From the NCBI GenBank assembly GCA_000720805.1, contig JODI01000073.1, positions 1 through 41,600 of the forward strand: DNA of 41,600 bases, given 5' to 3'. A program made the translations under genes and the position numbers. The notes under the pieces were generated by a model. The model had not been told where the DNA came from, ran no database searches, and was given only the letters and a program-made list of their open reading frames with translations. This document shows positions 1 to 13,227 of this stretch, piece after piece. Each line of letters starts with the position of its first letter. The stretch's first letter is position 1. The stretch comes from Streptomyces violaceoruber. Its GTDB lineage: Bacteria > Actinomycetota > Actinomycetes > Streptomycetales > Streptomycetaceae.

Positions 1-35
1 CCCCGGCACCCCCCACCCCGGACACCACCGGCCAT

Positions 36-665
36 GTGGCCCTGCCGCCCGGCGGCCCCGTCACCATGCCCAGCGCGCCGCCCGCCACGGCCGCCCCCGA
101 CCCGGCCGCCACCACCCTCGCGGTGCTGCTCATCGGCCCCGCGGGCGCCGGCAAGACCAGTGTCGCCAAATACTGGGCGGACCACCGCCGGGTCCCCACC
201 GCCCACATCAGCCTCGACGACGTCCGCGAATGGGTCCGCTCCGGCTTCGCCGACCCCCAGTCCGGATGGAACGACCACTCCGAGGCCCAGTACCGCCTGG
301 CCCGCCGCACCTGCGGCTTCGCCGCGCGCAACTTCCTCGCCAACGGCATCTCGTGCATCCTCGACGACGCCGTCTTCCCCGACCGCCCGGTCGTCGGCCT
401 CGGCGGCTGGAAGCGCCACGTCGGCCCGGGTCTGCTCCCGGTCGTCCTGCTGCCCGGCCTGGAGATCGTCCTGGAGCGCAACGCCGAACGCTCCGGCAAC
501 CGCCGCCTCACCGACGACGAGGTCGCCCGCATCCACGGCCGCATGGCCGGCTGGTACGGCTCCGGCCTCCCGATCATCGACAACTCCCAACTGGACGTAC
601 CGCAGACGGCTCAGCTCCTGGACGACGTACTGGCGAGGTCCATAGCGAGCCCGCCCAACTGGTAG
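36..665 (+). CDS. P-loop ATP-binding protein, zeta-toxin/kinase-like, unknown substrate
   Basis: The product has a Walker A motif (GPAGAGKTS) shortly after an Ala/Pro-rich N-terminus, followed by a hydrophobic strand and a DD pair typical of small P-loop kinases and nucleotidases. The family is not certain and no substrate can be assigned. The reading frame stays open to the first base of the window, so the true start may lie upstream. Internal candidates are GTG at 36 and ATG at 66, and neither has a convincing ribosome binding site. The low-complexity proline-rich stretch before the P-loop could be a linker from a longer protein. It lies upstream of the M24-like gene and efp, in the aro-efp neighbourhood known from other streptomycetes. 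Coding is well supported by GC3 bias, function only at fold level. Confidence 0.7.
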   Translation: MALPPGGPVTMPSAPPATAAPDPAATTLAVLLIGPAGAGKTSVAKYWADHRRVPTAHISLDDVREWVRSGFADPQSGWNDHSEAQYRLARRTCGFAARNFLANGISCILDDAVFPDRPVVGLGGWKRHVGPGLLPVVLLPGLEIVLERNAERSGNRRLTDDEVARIHGRMAGWYGSGLPIIDNSQLDVPQTAQLLDDVLARSIASPPNW

Positions 666-730
666 CCGGCCTCCAGGCGCGCGGTGCTGGATCGATGTGC
701 GCCTCGTCCCCCCTTGCGGGGCTTCGCTCG

Positions 731-745
731 GGCGGTGAGACCGCC
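731..745. terminator. Short hairpin after the P-loop protein gene
   Basis: A perfect 6-bp stem (GGCGGT/ACCGCC) with a GAG loop sits in the 215-bp gap between the ATPase gene and the M24-like gene. It lies next to TTCGCTCG sequence typical of Streptomyces intergenic repeats. It could be a weak terminator or part of a repeat; there is no T-tract. Confidence 0.3.
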
Positions 746-880
746 CTCGTGGGCGCGACCAGCTCCCACGGACCGGCAGACGGCACAGAACCGTCGTACC
801 CGTCCCGTCCCCCGATCGGCTCCTGCCCACTCGGCCTCTCTCAAGCGGCGGCCCACCTGTGGGGCTCCTACGCTCGTGTC

Positions 881-1987
881 ATGTCAGAGGTCCACGCTGC
901 CCGCCGAGCCCGCCTACGGGAACGCTGCCAAGCCAGCGGCAGCGCCTCCGCGCTGGTCTCCCGCCCCGCCAACGTCCGCTACCTCGCAGGTGCCGCCCCG
1001 CACGGCGCCGTCCTGCTCCTCGGCCGGACCGAGGACCTGCTGCTGTGCCCCGGCCCGCCGGACGAGCGCCCCGCGGAGGGCCGGCCCGACGAGGCGCTGC
1101 GGGTGGAGCGGCTGCCCGGTCCCGGCGGTGATCCCGCCGTCGCCGCGGCCGACCTCGCGGCGGGGCAGGGCGGCGAGCGCCTGGCCGTCGAGGAGCACCA
1201 CCTCACCGTCGCCCGGCACCGTGCCATCCGCTCGGTGGTGCCGAGACTGCGCCTGACCGACCTGGGCGGCGCGGTGGAGCAGTTGAGGGTGGTGAAGGAC
1301 GAGGAGGAGATCTCCTGCCTCAGGATCGGCGCCGAGATCGCCGACCAGGCGCTGGGGGAGCTGCTCGAATCCATCCTGGTCGGCCGCACCGAACGCCATC
1401 TCGCCCTCGAACTGGAGCGGCGTCTGGTCGACCACGGCGCCGACGGCCCCGCCTTCGCGACCTCCGTCGCCACCGGCCCGAACTCCGGCAGACGCGGCCA
1501 CCGCCCCACCGACCGACGGGTCGAGGAGGGCGACTTCCTCTCCGTCTGCCTGGGCGCCAGCTATCGCGGCTACCGCTGTGAGATCGGCCGTACCTTCGTC
1601 ATCGGTACGTCCCCCACGGACTGGCAGATCGAGCTCTACGACCTCGTCTTCGCCGCTCAGCGGGCCGGCCGGGAGGCGCTGGCCCCAGGTGTCGCCCACC
1701 GTGACGTGGACCGGGCCGCACGCCAGGTGCTGGACTCGGCGGGGTACGCGGAGAGCCTTCCCGCCCTGACCGGACACGGTGTGGGACTCGAAATCGACGA
1801 GGACCCGCAGTTGGGTCCCGCGGCCATGGGTAAACTGGACGCTTGCGTGCCGGTCACCGTCGAACCGGGGGTCCACCTCCCGGGACGGGGCGGTGTCCGG
1901 ATCGATGACACGCTCGTCGTCCGCCCCGAGGCGGACGGCGGACCCGAGCTACTCACCATCACGACCAAGGAGCTGCTCGCCCTGTAG
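881..1987 (+). CDS. M24-family (Xaa-Pro peptidase-like) protein with substituted metal ligands
   Basis: This 368-residue protein has the two-domain layout of aminopeptidase P/prolidase: a creatinase-like N-terminal domain (about 1-140) and a pita-bread C-terminal domain (about 150-368). Genes like it are usually annotated as Xaa-Pro aminopeptidase and are often linked to efp. Of the five classical M24 metal ligands (D, D, H, E, E), only H299 (in TGHGVGLE) and E328 (in TVEPG) are unchanged. The first aspartate is C223 (SVCLG), the second is E234 (CEIGRTF) and the last glutamate is D342 (RIDD). Dinuclear metal binding and peptidase activity are therefore doubtful. The ATG at 881 starts right at the conserved N-terminus; an in-frame open stretch reaches back to 230 but lacks homology-like sequence. 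Confidence 0.85.
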   Translation: MSEVHAARRARLRERCQASGSASALVSRPANVRYLAGAAPHGAVLLLGRTEDLLLCPGPPDERPAEGRPDEALRVERLPGPGGDPAVAAADLAAGQGGERLAVEEHHLTVARHRAIRSVVPRLRLTDLGGAVEQLRVVKDEEEISCLRIGAEIADQALGELLESILVGRTERHLALELERRLVDHGADGPAFATSVATGPNSGRRGHRPTDRRVEEGDFLSVCLGASYRGYRCEIGRTFVIGTSPTDWQIELYDLVFAAQRAGREALAPGVAHRDVDRAARQVLDSAGYAESLPALTGHGVGLEIDEDPQLGPAAMGKLDACVPVTVEPGVHLPGRGGVRIDDTLVVRPEADGGPELLTITTKELLAL

Positions 1988-2038
1988 GCAGGTGCGTGCG
2001 CCGGGGTCGTCCACGTCAGTCCAGGAGATTCCGCAACC

Positions 2039-2605
2039 GTGGCTTCCACGAACGACCTCAAGAACGGCCTGGTGCTCAAGCTCGAAGGCGGCCAGCTCTG
2101 GTCCGTCGTCGAGTTCCAGCACGTCAAGCCCGGCAAGGGCCCGGCCTTCGTGCGCACCAAGCTCAAGAACGTGCTCTCCGGCAAGGTCGTCGACAAGACC
2201 TTCAACGCCGGCGTCAAGGTCGAGACGGCCACGATTGACAAGCGCGACATGCAGTTCTCCTACATGGACGGCGAGTACTTCGTCTTCATGGACATGGAGA
2301 CCTACGACCAGCTCATGGTCGACCGCAAGGCCGTCGGCGACGCCGCCAACTTCCTGATCGAGGGCTTCACGGCCACCGTCGCGCAGCACGAGGGCGAGGT
2401 GCTCTTCGTCGAGCTGCCGGCCGCCGTCGAGCTCGTGGTCCAGGAGACCGAGCCGGGCGTCCAAGGCGACCGCTCCACCGGCGGCACCAAGCCCGCCACG
2501 CTGGAGACGGGCCACCAGATCCAGGTCCCGCTCTTCATCACCACCGGCGAGAAGATCAAGGTCGACACCCGCACGAGCGACTACCTCGGCCGGGTGAACA
2601 GCTAA
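2039..2605 (+). CDS. efp: Elongation factor P
   Basis: At 188 residues this is a full-length EF-P with KOW-like domain I and two OB domains. EF-P enters the ribosomal E site and relieves stalling at polyproline stretches. The tip loop of domain I reads KPGKGP (residues 30-35) with lysine 33 at the apex. This is the actinobacterial palindromic loop reported to work without the lysine modification needed in E. coli. It starts at a GTG and ends 2 nt before nusB, so the two genes are almost certainly co-transcribed. The proline-rich proteome of a high-GC organism is a plausible reason for strong demand. Confidence 0.97.
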   Translation: MASTNDLKNGLVLKLEGGQLWSVVEFQHVKPGKGPAFVRTKLKNVLSGKVVDKTFNAGVKVETATIDKRDMQFSYMDGEYFVFMDMETYDQLMVDRKAVGDAANFLIEGFTATVAQHEGEVLFVELPAAVELVVQETEPGVQGDRSTGGTKPATLETGHQIQVPLFITTGEKIKVDTRTSDYLGRVNS

Positions 2606-2607
2606 CC

Positions 2608-3042
2608 GTGGCTGCCCGCAACACGGCCCGCAAGCGCGCCTTCCAGATCCTCTTCGAGGGCGACCAGCGCGGGGCCGACGTCCTGACCGTCCTCGCGGAC
2701 TGGATCCGGCTCTCCCGGGGCGACACCCGGCAGCCGCCCGTGAGCGAGTACACGATGCAGCTCGTCGAGGGCTACGCGCAGCACGCGAAGCGCATCGACG
2801 AGCTGCTCGCTCAGTACTCGGTCGGCTGGACGCTCGACCGGATGCCGGTCGTCGATCGCAACATCCTGCGCCTCGGCGCCTACGAGCTGATCTGGGCGGA
2901 CGAGACGCCGGACGCCGTCGTGCTCGACGAGATGGTGCAGCTGGCCAAGGAGTTCTCCACGGACGAGTCACCCTCGTTCGTCAACGGTCTGCTCGGCCGG
3001 CTCAAGGACCTCAAGCCCTCGCTGCGCCGGGACGAGGCGTAA
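2608..3042 (+). CDS. nusB: Transcription antitermination factor NusB
   Basis: The 144-residue all-helical protein carries NusB hallmarks: ARKRAFQILFEGDQRG near the N-terminus, VDRNILRLGAYEL around residues 87-99 and FVNGLLG near the end. NusB binds boxA RNA with NusE (S10) to promote rRNA antitermination. The GTG start lies 2 nt after the efp stop, implying translational coupling. Transcription is closed by a very strong inverted repeat immediately downstream. Confidence 0.97.
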   Translation: MAARNTARKRAFQILFEGDQRGADVLTVLADWIRLSRGDTRQPPVSEYTMQLVEGYAQHAKRIDELLAQYSVGWTLDRMPVVDRNILRLGAYELIWADETPDAVVLDEMVQLAKEFSTDESPSFVNGLLGRLKDLKPSLRRDEA

Positions 3043-3080
3043 GAGCGCCAGGAACGCCAGGAGCACCGCAGAGCCAGGAA

Positions 3081-3124
3081 ACGCCCAGGGGCCCACAGCG
3101 AGATCGCTGTGGGCCCCTGGGCGT
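3081..3124. terminator. 20-bp perfect inverted repeat after nusB
   Basis: The arms at 3081-3100 and 3105-3124 are perfectly complementary over 20 bp around a 4-nt AGAT loop. It sits 39 bp after the nusB stop. Being symmetric it can act in both directions and would also protect nusB from bldD read-through. No T-tract follows, as is usual in Streptomyces. Confidence 0.85.
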
Positions 3125-3160
3125 CGCGCTGCCCGAGAGCCCCCCGAAGGGCACAGAAAG

Positions 3161-3204
3161 CCGCCGGGGCGGCTGGAACCGTGAAGTTCCGGCCACCCCG
3201 GCGG
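3161..3204 (-). terminator. Terminator hairpin of bldD
   Basis: The arms 3161-3179 and 3186-3204 pair over 19 positions with one mismatch and one G-U, around a 6-nt loop. Read on the minus strand, the hairpin lies about 40 nt after the bldD stop and is followed by CTTTCTG, a short T-rich tract. Confidence 0.75.
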
Positions 3205-3245
3205 TACGTTTCTGCTGAACTCGTGCGGCAGACCCGGTGGAGCGC

Positions 3246-3749
3246 TCAGCTCTCCTCGTGGGAGGCCACCGCGCGACGCGCGTCCGCGTCCAGGACGCCC
3301 CAGCTGATCAGCTGCTCGGTGAGGACCGAGGGCGACTGGTCGTAGATGACGGCGAGTGTGCGCAGGTCGTCCTGACGGATCGAGAGCACCTTGCCGTTGT
3401 AGTCACCGCGCTGGGACTGGATCGTGGCCGCATACCGCTGCAGCGGACCCGCCTTCTCGGCCGGCACGTGGGCCAGCCGCTCCAGGTCCAGGACCAGCTT
3501 CGGCGGCGGCTCGGCGGCGCCGCCCGGGGTGGTGCCCGGCAGCAGCTCCTGCACAGGAACGCCATAGAAATCGGCCAGCTCGGCAAGACGCTGCACGGTC
3601 ACGGCGCGGTCGCCGCGCTCGTACGATCCGACCACCACGGCCTTCCAGCGCCCCTGGGACTTCTCCTCGACACCGTGGAGGGAAAGGCCCTGCTGGGTGC
3701 GGATGGCCCGGAGCTTGGCCCCGAGCTGTTTGGCGTATTCGCTGGACAT
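3246..3749 (-). CDS. bldD: Developmental regulator BldD (c-di-GMP-binding repressor)
   Basis: The 167-residue product is essentially identical to known Streptomyces BldD. An Xre-type HTH domain occupies about residues 1-70, followed by a Pro-rich linker and a C-terminal domain. The c-di-GMP-binding signature RGD-X8-RQDD is intact (R114, G115, D116 and R125, Q126, D127, D128). In the family, tetrameric c-di-GMP clamps two BldD monomers so that they repress sporulation genes during vegetative growth. The ATG at 3749 is chosen because a GGGGAG site precedes it and it gives the standard length; the frame is open 22 codons further upstream. It is divergent from pyrR, and a perfect BldD box lies upstream, consistent with autorepression. 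Confidence 0.98.
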   Translation of the reverse strand: MSSEYAKQLGAKLRAIRTQQGLSLHGVEEKSQGRWKAVVVGSYERGDRAVTVQRLAELADFYGVPVQELLPGTTPGGAAEPPPKLVLDLERLAHVPAEKAGPLQRYAATIQSQRGDYNGKVLSIRQDDLRTLAVIYDQSPSVLTEQLISWGVLDADARRAVASHEES

Positions 3750-3821
3750 ATAGCTCCCCGGACACTGTGTCGACGCGACTGGGTTGGGGTCCAGGCCGCG
3801 CGGCTGGTAACTCACTGTGAG

Positions 3822-3836
3822 GTTACGCAGCGTTAC
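3822..3836 (-). promoter_or_regulatory. BldD operator in the bldD promoter
   Basis: On the minus strand the site reads GTAACGCTGCGTAAC, matching every fixed position of the published BldD consensus nTnACnC(A/T)GnGTnAn. It lies 73-87 bp upstream of the bldD start codon. An adjoining imperfect palindrome at 3807-3826 (GTAAC...GTTAC with TCAC/GTGA) may be a second site. Autoregulation by BldD is established in S. coelicolor. Confidence 0.85.
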
Positions 3837-3954
3837 TCTCCCGCGTCAAGCCGAATGGTCCACACCGACGCTTCCGTGGAAGCGGGCACCGATTGAGCCA
3901 GGAGAGTGGTCCCGGGTCGCCGAGGGGGCGATCCGGGCGGTCGAGCGGGCCTGC

Positions 3955-3960
3955 TACCGT
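3955..3960 (+). promoter_or_regulatory. Candidate -10 element of the pyr operon
   Basis: TACCGT fits the TANNNT pattern of HrdB promoters. A start about 7 nt downstream would give a leader of about 58 nt, just long enough to hold the hairpin over the pyrR ribosome binding site. No good -35 hexamer is visible, so this rests on position and the -10 alone. Confidence 0.35.
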
Positions 3961-3979
3961 GGATGGCGCAAATCCGACG

Positions 3980-4658
<679 letters not shown>

Positions 4659-4749
4659 CAGCAAGGCGTACGTCACTGCCGTACGCCCCGCTCACACGCC
4701 CGCGCCTGCCCGAATTCTCCCCAATGAACTGCCTTACGGAGCCTGACAG

Positions 4750-5727
4750 ATGCAGCGTCATCTCATCTCGGCCGCCGACCTCACCCGCGACGACGCCGTC
4801 CTGATCCTCGACACCGCCGAGGAGATGGCCCGGGTCGCCGACCGGCCGATCAAGAAACTGCCGACCCTGCGCGGCCGCACGGTCGTCAACCTCTTCTTCG
4901 AGGACTCCACCCGGACCCGGATCTCCTTCGAGGCCGCCGAGAAGCGGCTGTCCGCGGACGTCATCAACTTCTCCGCCAAGGGCTCCAGCGTCTCCAAGGG
5001 CGAGTCGCTGAAGGACACCGCCCAGACCCTGGAGGCCATGGGTGTCGACGCGGTCGTCATCCGGCACGGCGCCTCCGGAGCGCCGTACCGCCTCGCCAAC
5101 TCCGGCTGGATCGACGCGGCCGTCATCAACGCCGGTGACGGCACCCACCAGCACCCCACCCAGGCACTGCTCGACGCCTTCACCATGCGCCGCCGCCTGG
5201 TCGGCCGGGACGCCGGGATCGGACAGGACCTGGCCGGCAAGCGCATCACGATCGTCGGCGACATCCTGCACAGCCGGGTCGCCCGCTCCAACGTCGACCT
5301 GCTGCACACCCTCGGCGCCCACGTCACCCTCGTCGCCCCGCCCACCCTGGTGCCGGTCGGCGTCGGGACCTGGCCCTGCGAGGTGTCGTACGACCTGGAC
5401 AGCACGCTTCCCAAGTCCGACGCCGTGATGATGCTGCGCGTGCAGCGCGAGCGCATGAACGCGGCGTTCTTCCCGACCGAGCGCGAGTACGCGCGGCGCT
5501 ACGGTCTCGACGGCGACCGCATGGCGCGGATGCCCGAGCACGCCATCGTGATGCATCCCGGTCCCATGGTCCGCGGCATGGAGATCACCGCCGAGGTCGC
5601 CGACTCCGAGCGCTGCACCGTCGTGGAGCAGGTCGCGAACGGAGTCTCCATCCGGATGGCCGTCCTGTACCTGCTTCTGGGCGGCAACGAACCGGCCGGC
5701 TCCCACACCCGTACCGAGGAGAAGTAA
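4750..5727 (+). CDS. pyrB: Aspartate carbamoyltransferase, catalytic subunit
   Basis: The 325-residue enzyme makes N-carbamoyl-aspartate from carbamoyl phosphate and aspartate, the first committed step of UMP synthesis. Visible signatures are the carbamoyl phosphate motif STRTR (53-57), the swing loop GSSVSKGES (78-86) with K83, HPTQAL (135-140) and HPGPMVRG near the C-terminus. No pyrI regulatory gene is present, so control probably comes through PyrR. A GGAG precedes the ATG. The stop is 5 nt before pyrC. Confidence 0.98.
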   Translation: MQRHLISAADLTRDDAVLILDTAEEMARVADRPIKKLPTLRGRTVVNLFFEDSTRTRISFEAAEKRLSADVINFSAKGSSVSKGESLKDTAQTLEAMGVDAVVIRHGASGAPYRLANSGWIDAAVINAGDGTHQHPTQALLDAFTMRRRLVGRDAGIGQDLAGKRITIVGDILHSRVARSNVDLLHTLGAHVTLVAPPTLVPVGVGTWPCEVSYDLDSTLPKSDAVMMLRVQRERMNAAFFPTEREYARRYGLDGDRMARMPEHAIVMHPGPMVRGMEITAEVADSERCTVVEQVANGVSIRMAVLYLLLGGNEPAGSHTRTEEK

Positions 5728-5732
5728 GACAC

Positions 5733-7019
5733 ATGAGCAAAGTTCTGATCCGTGGTGCGAAGGTGCTCGGCGGCGCGCCGCAGGACGTGCTGATCGACGG
5801 CGCGCAGATCGAGGCGGTCGGCAGCGGGCTCTTCGCCGAGGGCGCCGAGGTCGTCGAGGCCGACGGGAAGGTGCTGCTGCCGGGCCTGGTCGACCTGCAC
5901 ACCCACCTGCGGGAGCCGGGTCGCGAGGACTCCGAGACCGTGCTGACCGGCACGCGCGCGGCCGCCTCCGGCGGCTACACCGCCGTGTTCGCCATGGCCA
6001 ACACCTTCCCGGTCGCCGACACCGCCGGTGTGGTCGAGCAGGTCTACCGGCTCGGCCAACAGCACGGCTACTGCGATGTGCAGCCCATCGGGGCGGTCAC
6101 CGTCGGCCTGGAGGGCAGGAAGCTCGCCGAGCTGGGCGCCATGCACGAGTCGGCCGCAGGGGTCACCGTCTTCTCCGACGACGGCAAGTGCGTGGACGAC
6201 GCCGTGATCATGCGACGGGCGCTGGAGTACGTGAAGGCCTTCGGCGGAGTCGTCGCCCAGCACGCGCAGGAGCCGCGGCTGACCGAGGGCGCCCAGATGA
6301 ACGAGGGTGTCGTCTCCGCCGAGCTGGGGCTGGGGGGATGGCCCGCGGTGGCCGAAGAGTCGATCATCGCCCGAGATGTCCTGCTCGCCGAGCACGTCGG
6401 CTCCCGCGTCCACATCTGCCACCTGTCGACCGCCGGCTCCGTCGAGATCGTCCGCTGGGCCAAGTCCCGCGGCATCGACGTCACTGCCGAGGTCACTCCG
6501 CACCACCTCCTCCTCACGGATGAGCTGGTGCGTACCTACAACCCCGTCTACAAGGTCAACCCGCCGCTGCGCACCGAGCGTGACGTGTACGCCCTGCGGG
6601 AGGCGCTCGCCGACGGCACGATCGACATCGTCGCCACCGACCACGCCCCGCACCCGCACGAGGACAAGGACTGCGAGTGGGCCGCTGCCGCCATGGGCAT
6701 GGTGGGCCTGGAGACCGCCTTGTCAGTGGTGCAGGAGACCATGGTCGAGACGGGCCTGCTGGACTGGGCCCAGGTCGCCGAGCGCATGTCCTTCCAGCCC
6801 GCGCGGATCGGGCGGGCAAACGGACATGGACGCCCCGTCTCGGCAGGTGAGCCCGCCAACCTCACGCTCGTCGACACGGCATACCGTGGGTCCGTGGACC
6901 CCGCGGGCTTCGCCTCGCGCAGCCGGAACACCCCGTACGAGGGGCGTGAGCTGCCGGGCCGTGTCACGCACACGTGGCTCCGGGGCAAGGCCACGCTCGT
7001 CGACGGGAAGCTCACGTGA
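5733..7019 (+). CDS. pyrC: Dihydroorotase (class I)
   Basis: The 428-residue amidohydrolase converts carbamoyl-aspartate to dihydroorotate. The metal-binding DLHTHLR (54-60), the EDSETVLTGT segment, the histidines in VTPHH, and ATDHAPH are all intact, so this is an active class I enzyme and not a structural partner. It begins 5 nt after pyrB with a GAGGAGA site inside the pyrB end. Its TGA overlaps the GTG of the next gene (GTGA), indicating coupled translation. Confidence 0.97.
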   Translation: MSKVLIRGAKVLGGAPQDVLIDGAQIEAVGSGLFAEGAEVVEADGKVLLPGLVDLHTHLREPGREDSETVLTGTRAAASGGYTAVFAMANTFPVADTAGVVEQVYRLGQQHGYCDVQPIGAVTVGLEGRKLAELGAMHESAAGVTVFSDDGKCVDDAVIMRRALEYVKAFGGVVAQHAQEPRLTEGAQMNEGVVSAELGLGGWPAVAEESIIARDVLLAEHVGSRVHICHLSTAGSVEIVRWAKSRGIDVTAEVTPHHLLLTDELVRTYNPVYKVNPPLRTERDVYALREALADGTIDIVATDHAPHPHEDKDCEWAAAAMGMVGLETALSVVQETMVETGLLDWAQVAERMSFQPARIGRANGHGRPVSAGEPANLTLVDTAYRGSVDPAGFASRSRNTPYEGRELPGRVTHTWLRGKATLVDGKLT

Positions 7020-7609
7020 CACCTGCAACTGCGCTCGCCGCCGGATTCGCGACCCACCTCGCGGCCGACAGGAAATCGGCCGAGGTCACCGACTGGGCAG
7101 CCCGCGTGGGCTGGCTCGTCGGACTCGCCCTCTTCGTCGCGCTCGTCTACTGGCTGATGCGCGAGGGCTGGAAGTGGCGTGGCACGCTCCAGGGCGACCT
7201 GCCCGAGTTGCCCGCCGCGCCGTCCGAGCCCGGCGAGGCCAGACTGACGATGAGCGGCCGCTACCACGGCTCCACCACCGCCGGACAGTGGCTCGACCGC
7301 ATCGTGGCGCACGGCCTCGGCAACCGCAGCCGGGTCGAACTCACGCTGACGGACGCCGGGCTGGACGTCGTACGCCCCGGCGCGACGGACTTCTTCGTCC
7401 CCCGTGAGGCGCTGCGCGAGGCCCGGCTGGACAAGGGCATCGCCGGCAAGGTCCTCACCGAGGGCGGCCTGCTCGTGGTGACCTGGGCGCACGGCGAGCG
7501 GCTGATCGACTCCGGGTTCCGCTCCGACCACGCCGCCGAACACCGCGCATGGGTCGACCTCATCAACTCCATGACCAAAACAACCACCACGGAAGGCGCC
7601 GAACGATGA
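7016..7609 (+). CDS. Conserved actinobacterial membrane protein with PH-like domain, pyrimidine operon
   Basis: The 197-residue protein has one predicted transmembrane helix (about residues 30-47, [20 protein letters not shown] region) followed by a soluble domain rich in short strands that looks PH-like. No catalytic motif is visible and the function is unknown. The GTG at 7016 overlaps the pyrC stop by 4 nt and its own TGA overlaps the carA ATG, so it is locked into the operon translationally. A membrane protein gene lies at the same place between pyrC and carA in Mycobacterium tuberculosis (Rv1382), so the position is conserved across actinobacteria. A role as membrane anchor or regulator of the pathway enzymes is conjecture. 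Confidence 0.88.
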   Translation: MTPATALAAGFATHLAADRKSAEVTDWAARVGWLVGLALFVALVYWLMREGWKWRGTLQGDLPELPAAPSEPGEARLTMSGRYHGSTTAGQWLDRIVAHGLGNRSRVELTLTDAGLDVVRPGATDFFVPREALREARLDKGIAGKVLTEGGLLVVTWAHGERLIDSGFRSDHAAEHRAWVDLINSMTKTTTTEGAER

Positions 7610-8740
7610 CGACCTCCACCAGGGGATCCGTGAAGGTTCCCGCCGTACTCGTCCTGGAGGACGGCCGGGTCTTCCGCGGCCGCGCCTACGGGGCCGTGGG
7701 GGCGACCTTCGGCGAGGCCGTGTTCTCCACCGGCATGACCGGCTACCAGGAGACCCTCACCGACCCGTCGTACCACCGCCAGGTCGTCGTGATGACCGCC
7801 CCGCACGTCGGCAACACCGGCGTCAACGACGAGGACCCCGAGTCCCAGCGCATCTGGGTCGCCGGATACGTCGTGCGCGACCCCGCGCGCGTGCCCTCCA
7901 ACTGGCGCTCCCGCCGCTCGCTCGACGACGAGCTGCGCGCGCAGGGCGTCGTCGGCATCTCCGGCATCGACACGCGCGCGCTGACCCGCCATCTGCGCGA
8001 GCGCGGTGCCATGCGCGTCGGCATCTTCTCCGGCCAGGCGCTGCCCGACGAGGGCACCATGCTGGCCGAGGTGCGTCAGGCCCCCGAGATGAAGGGCGCC
8101 GACCTCGCCGCCGAGGTCGCCACCAAGGAGGCGTACGTCGTCCCGGCGCTCGGCGAGAAGAAGTTCACCGTCGCCGCCGTCGACCTCGGCATCAAGGGCA
8201 TGACCCCGCACCGGATGGCCGAGCGCGGCATCGAGGTGCACGTGCTGCCCGCCACGGCGAGCGTCGAGGAGGTGTACGCCGTCCAGCCCGACGGCGTGTT
8301 CTTCTCCAACGGGCCCGGCGACCCGGCCACCGCCGAGCACCCCGTCTCCGTGATGCGGGCCGTCCTGGAGCGCGGCACGCCGCTGTTCGGCATCTGCTTC
8401 GGCAACCAGATCCTGGGGCGGGCCCTCGGCTTCGGCACCTACAAGCTGAAGTACGGCCACCGGGGCATCAACCAGCCGGTGCAGGACCGTACGACCGGCA
8501 AGGTCGAGGTCACCGCCCACAACCACGGCTTCGCCGTCGACGCCCCGCTCGACGGTCCCGCCGACACCCCCTACGGCCGTGCCGAGGTCTCCCACGTCTG
8601 CCTGAACGACAACGTGGTGGAGGGTCTGCAGCTCCTCGACCGCCCGGCCTTCAGTGTCCAGTACCACCCCGAAGCGGCAGCCGGCCCGCACGACGCCGCC
8701 TACCTGTTCGACCGCTTCGTATCCCTGATGGAGGGCCAGC

Positions 8741-8748
<8 letters not shown>
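7606..8748 (+). CDS. carA: Carbamoyl phosphate synthetase small (glutaminase) subunit
   Basis: The 380-residue subunit hydrolyses glutamine and channels ammonia to CarB. The class I amidotransferase domain has nucleophile C264 in GICFGNQ and partner H354/E356 in QYHPEA. The ATG at 7606 overlaps the previous stop (ATGA) and gives the usual length; the frame is open 19 codons further back but without a start signal. The last 8 nt overlap carB. Confidence 0.98.
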
Positions 8749-12049
<3,301 letters not shown>

Positions 12050-12056
12050 CAGCCCC

Positions 12057-12084
12057 GAGGGGGACACCGGAAGGTGTCCCCCTC
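12057..12084 (+). terminator. GGAA-loop hairpin between carB and pyrD
   Basis: The arms 12057-12068 and 12073-12084 form a perfect 12-bp stem capped by a GNRA-type tetraloop (GGAA). It starts 8 nt after the carB stop and 31 nt before the pyrD start. It may be a partial terminator, an mRNA stabiliser or processing signal inside the operon. Confidence 0.6.
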
Positions 12085-12114
12085 TGTGTGAGGCTGTGTG
12101 AGGACACATCTGAG

Positions 12115-13223
<1,109 letters not shown>

Positions 13224-13227
<4 letters not shown>

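Noticed and set aside
230..880. In-frame extension upstream of the M24-like gene
   Set aside because: It overlaps the P-loop protein gene in another frame and reads as Arg/Pro-rich noise; conserved sequence starts at 881.
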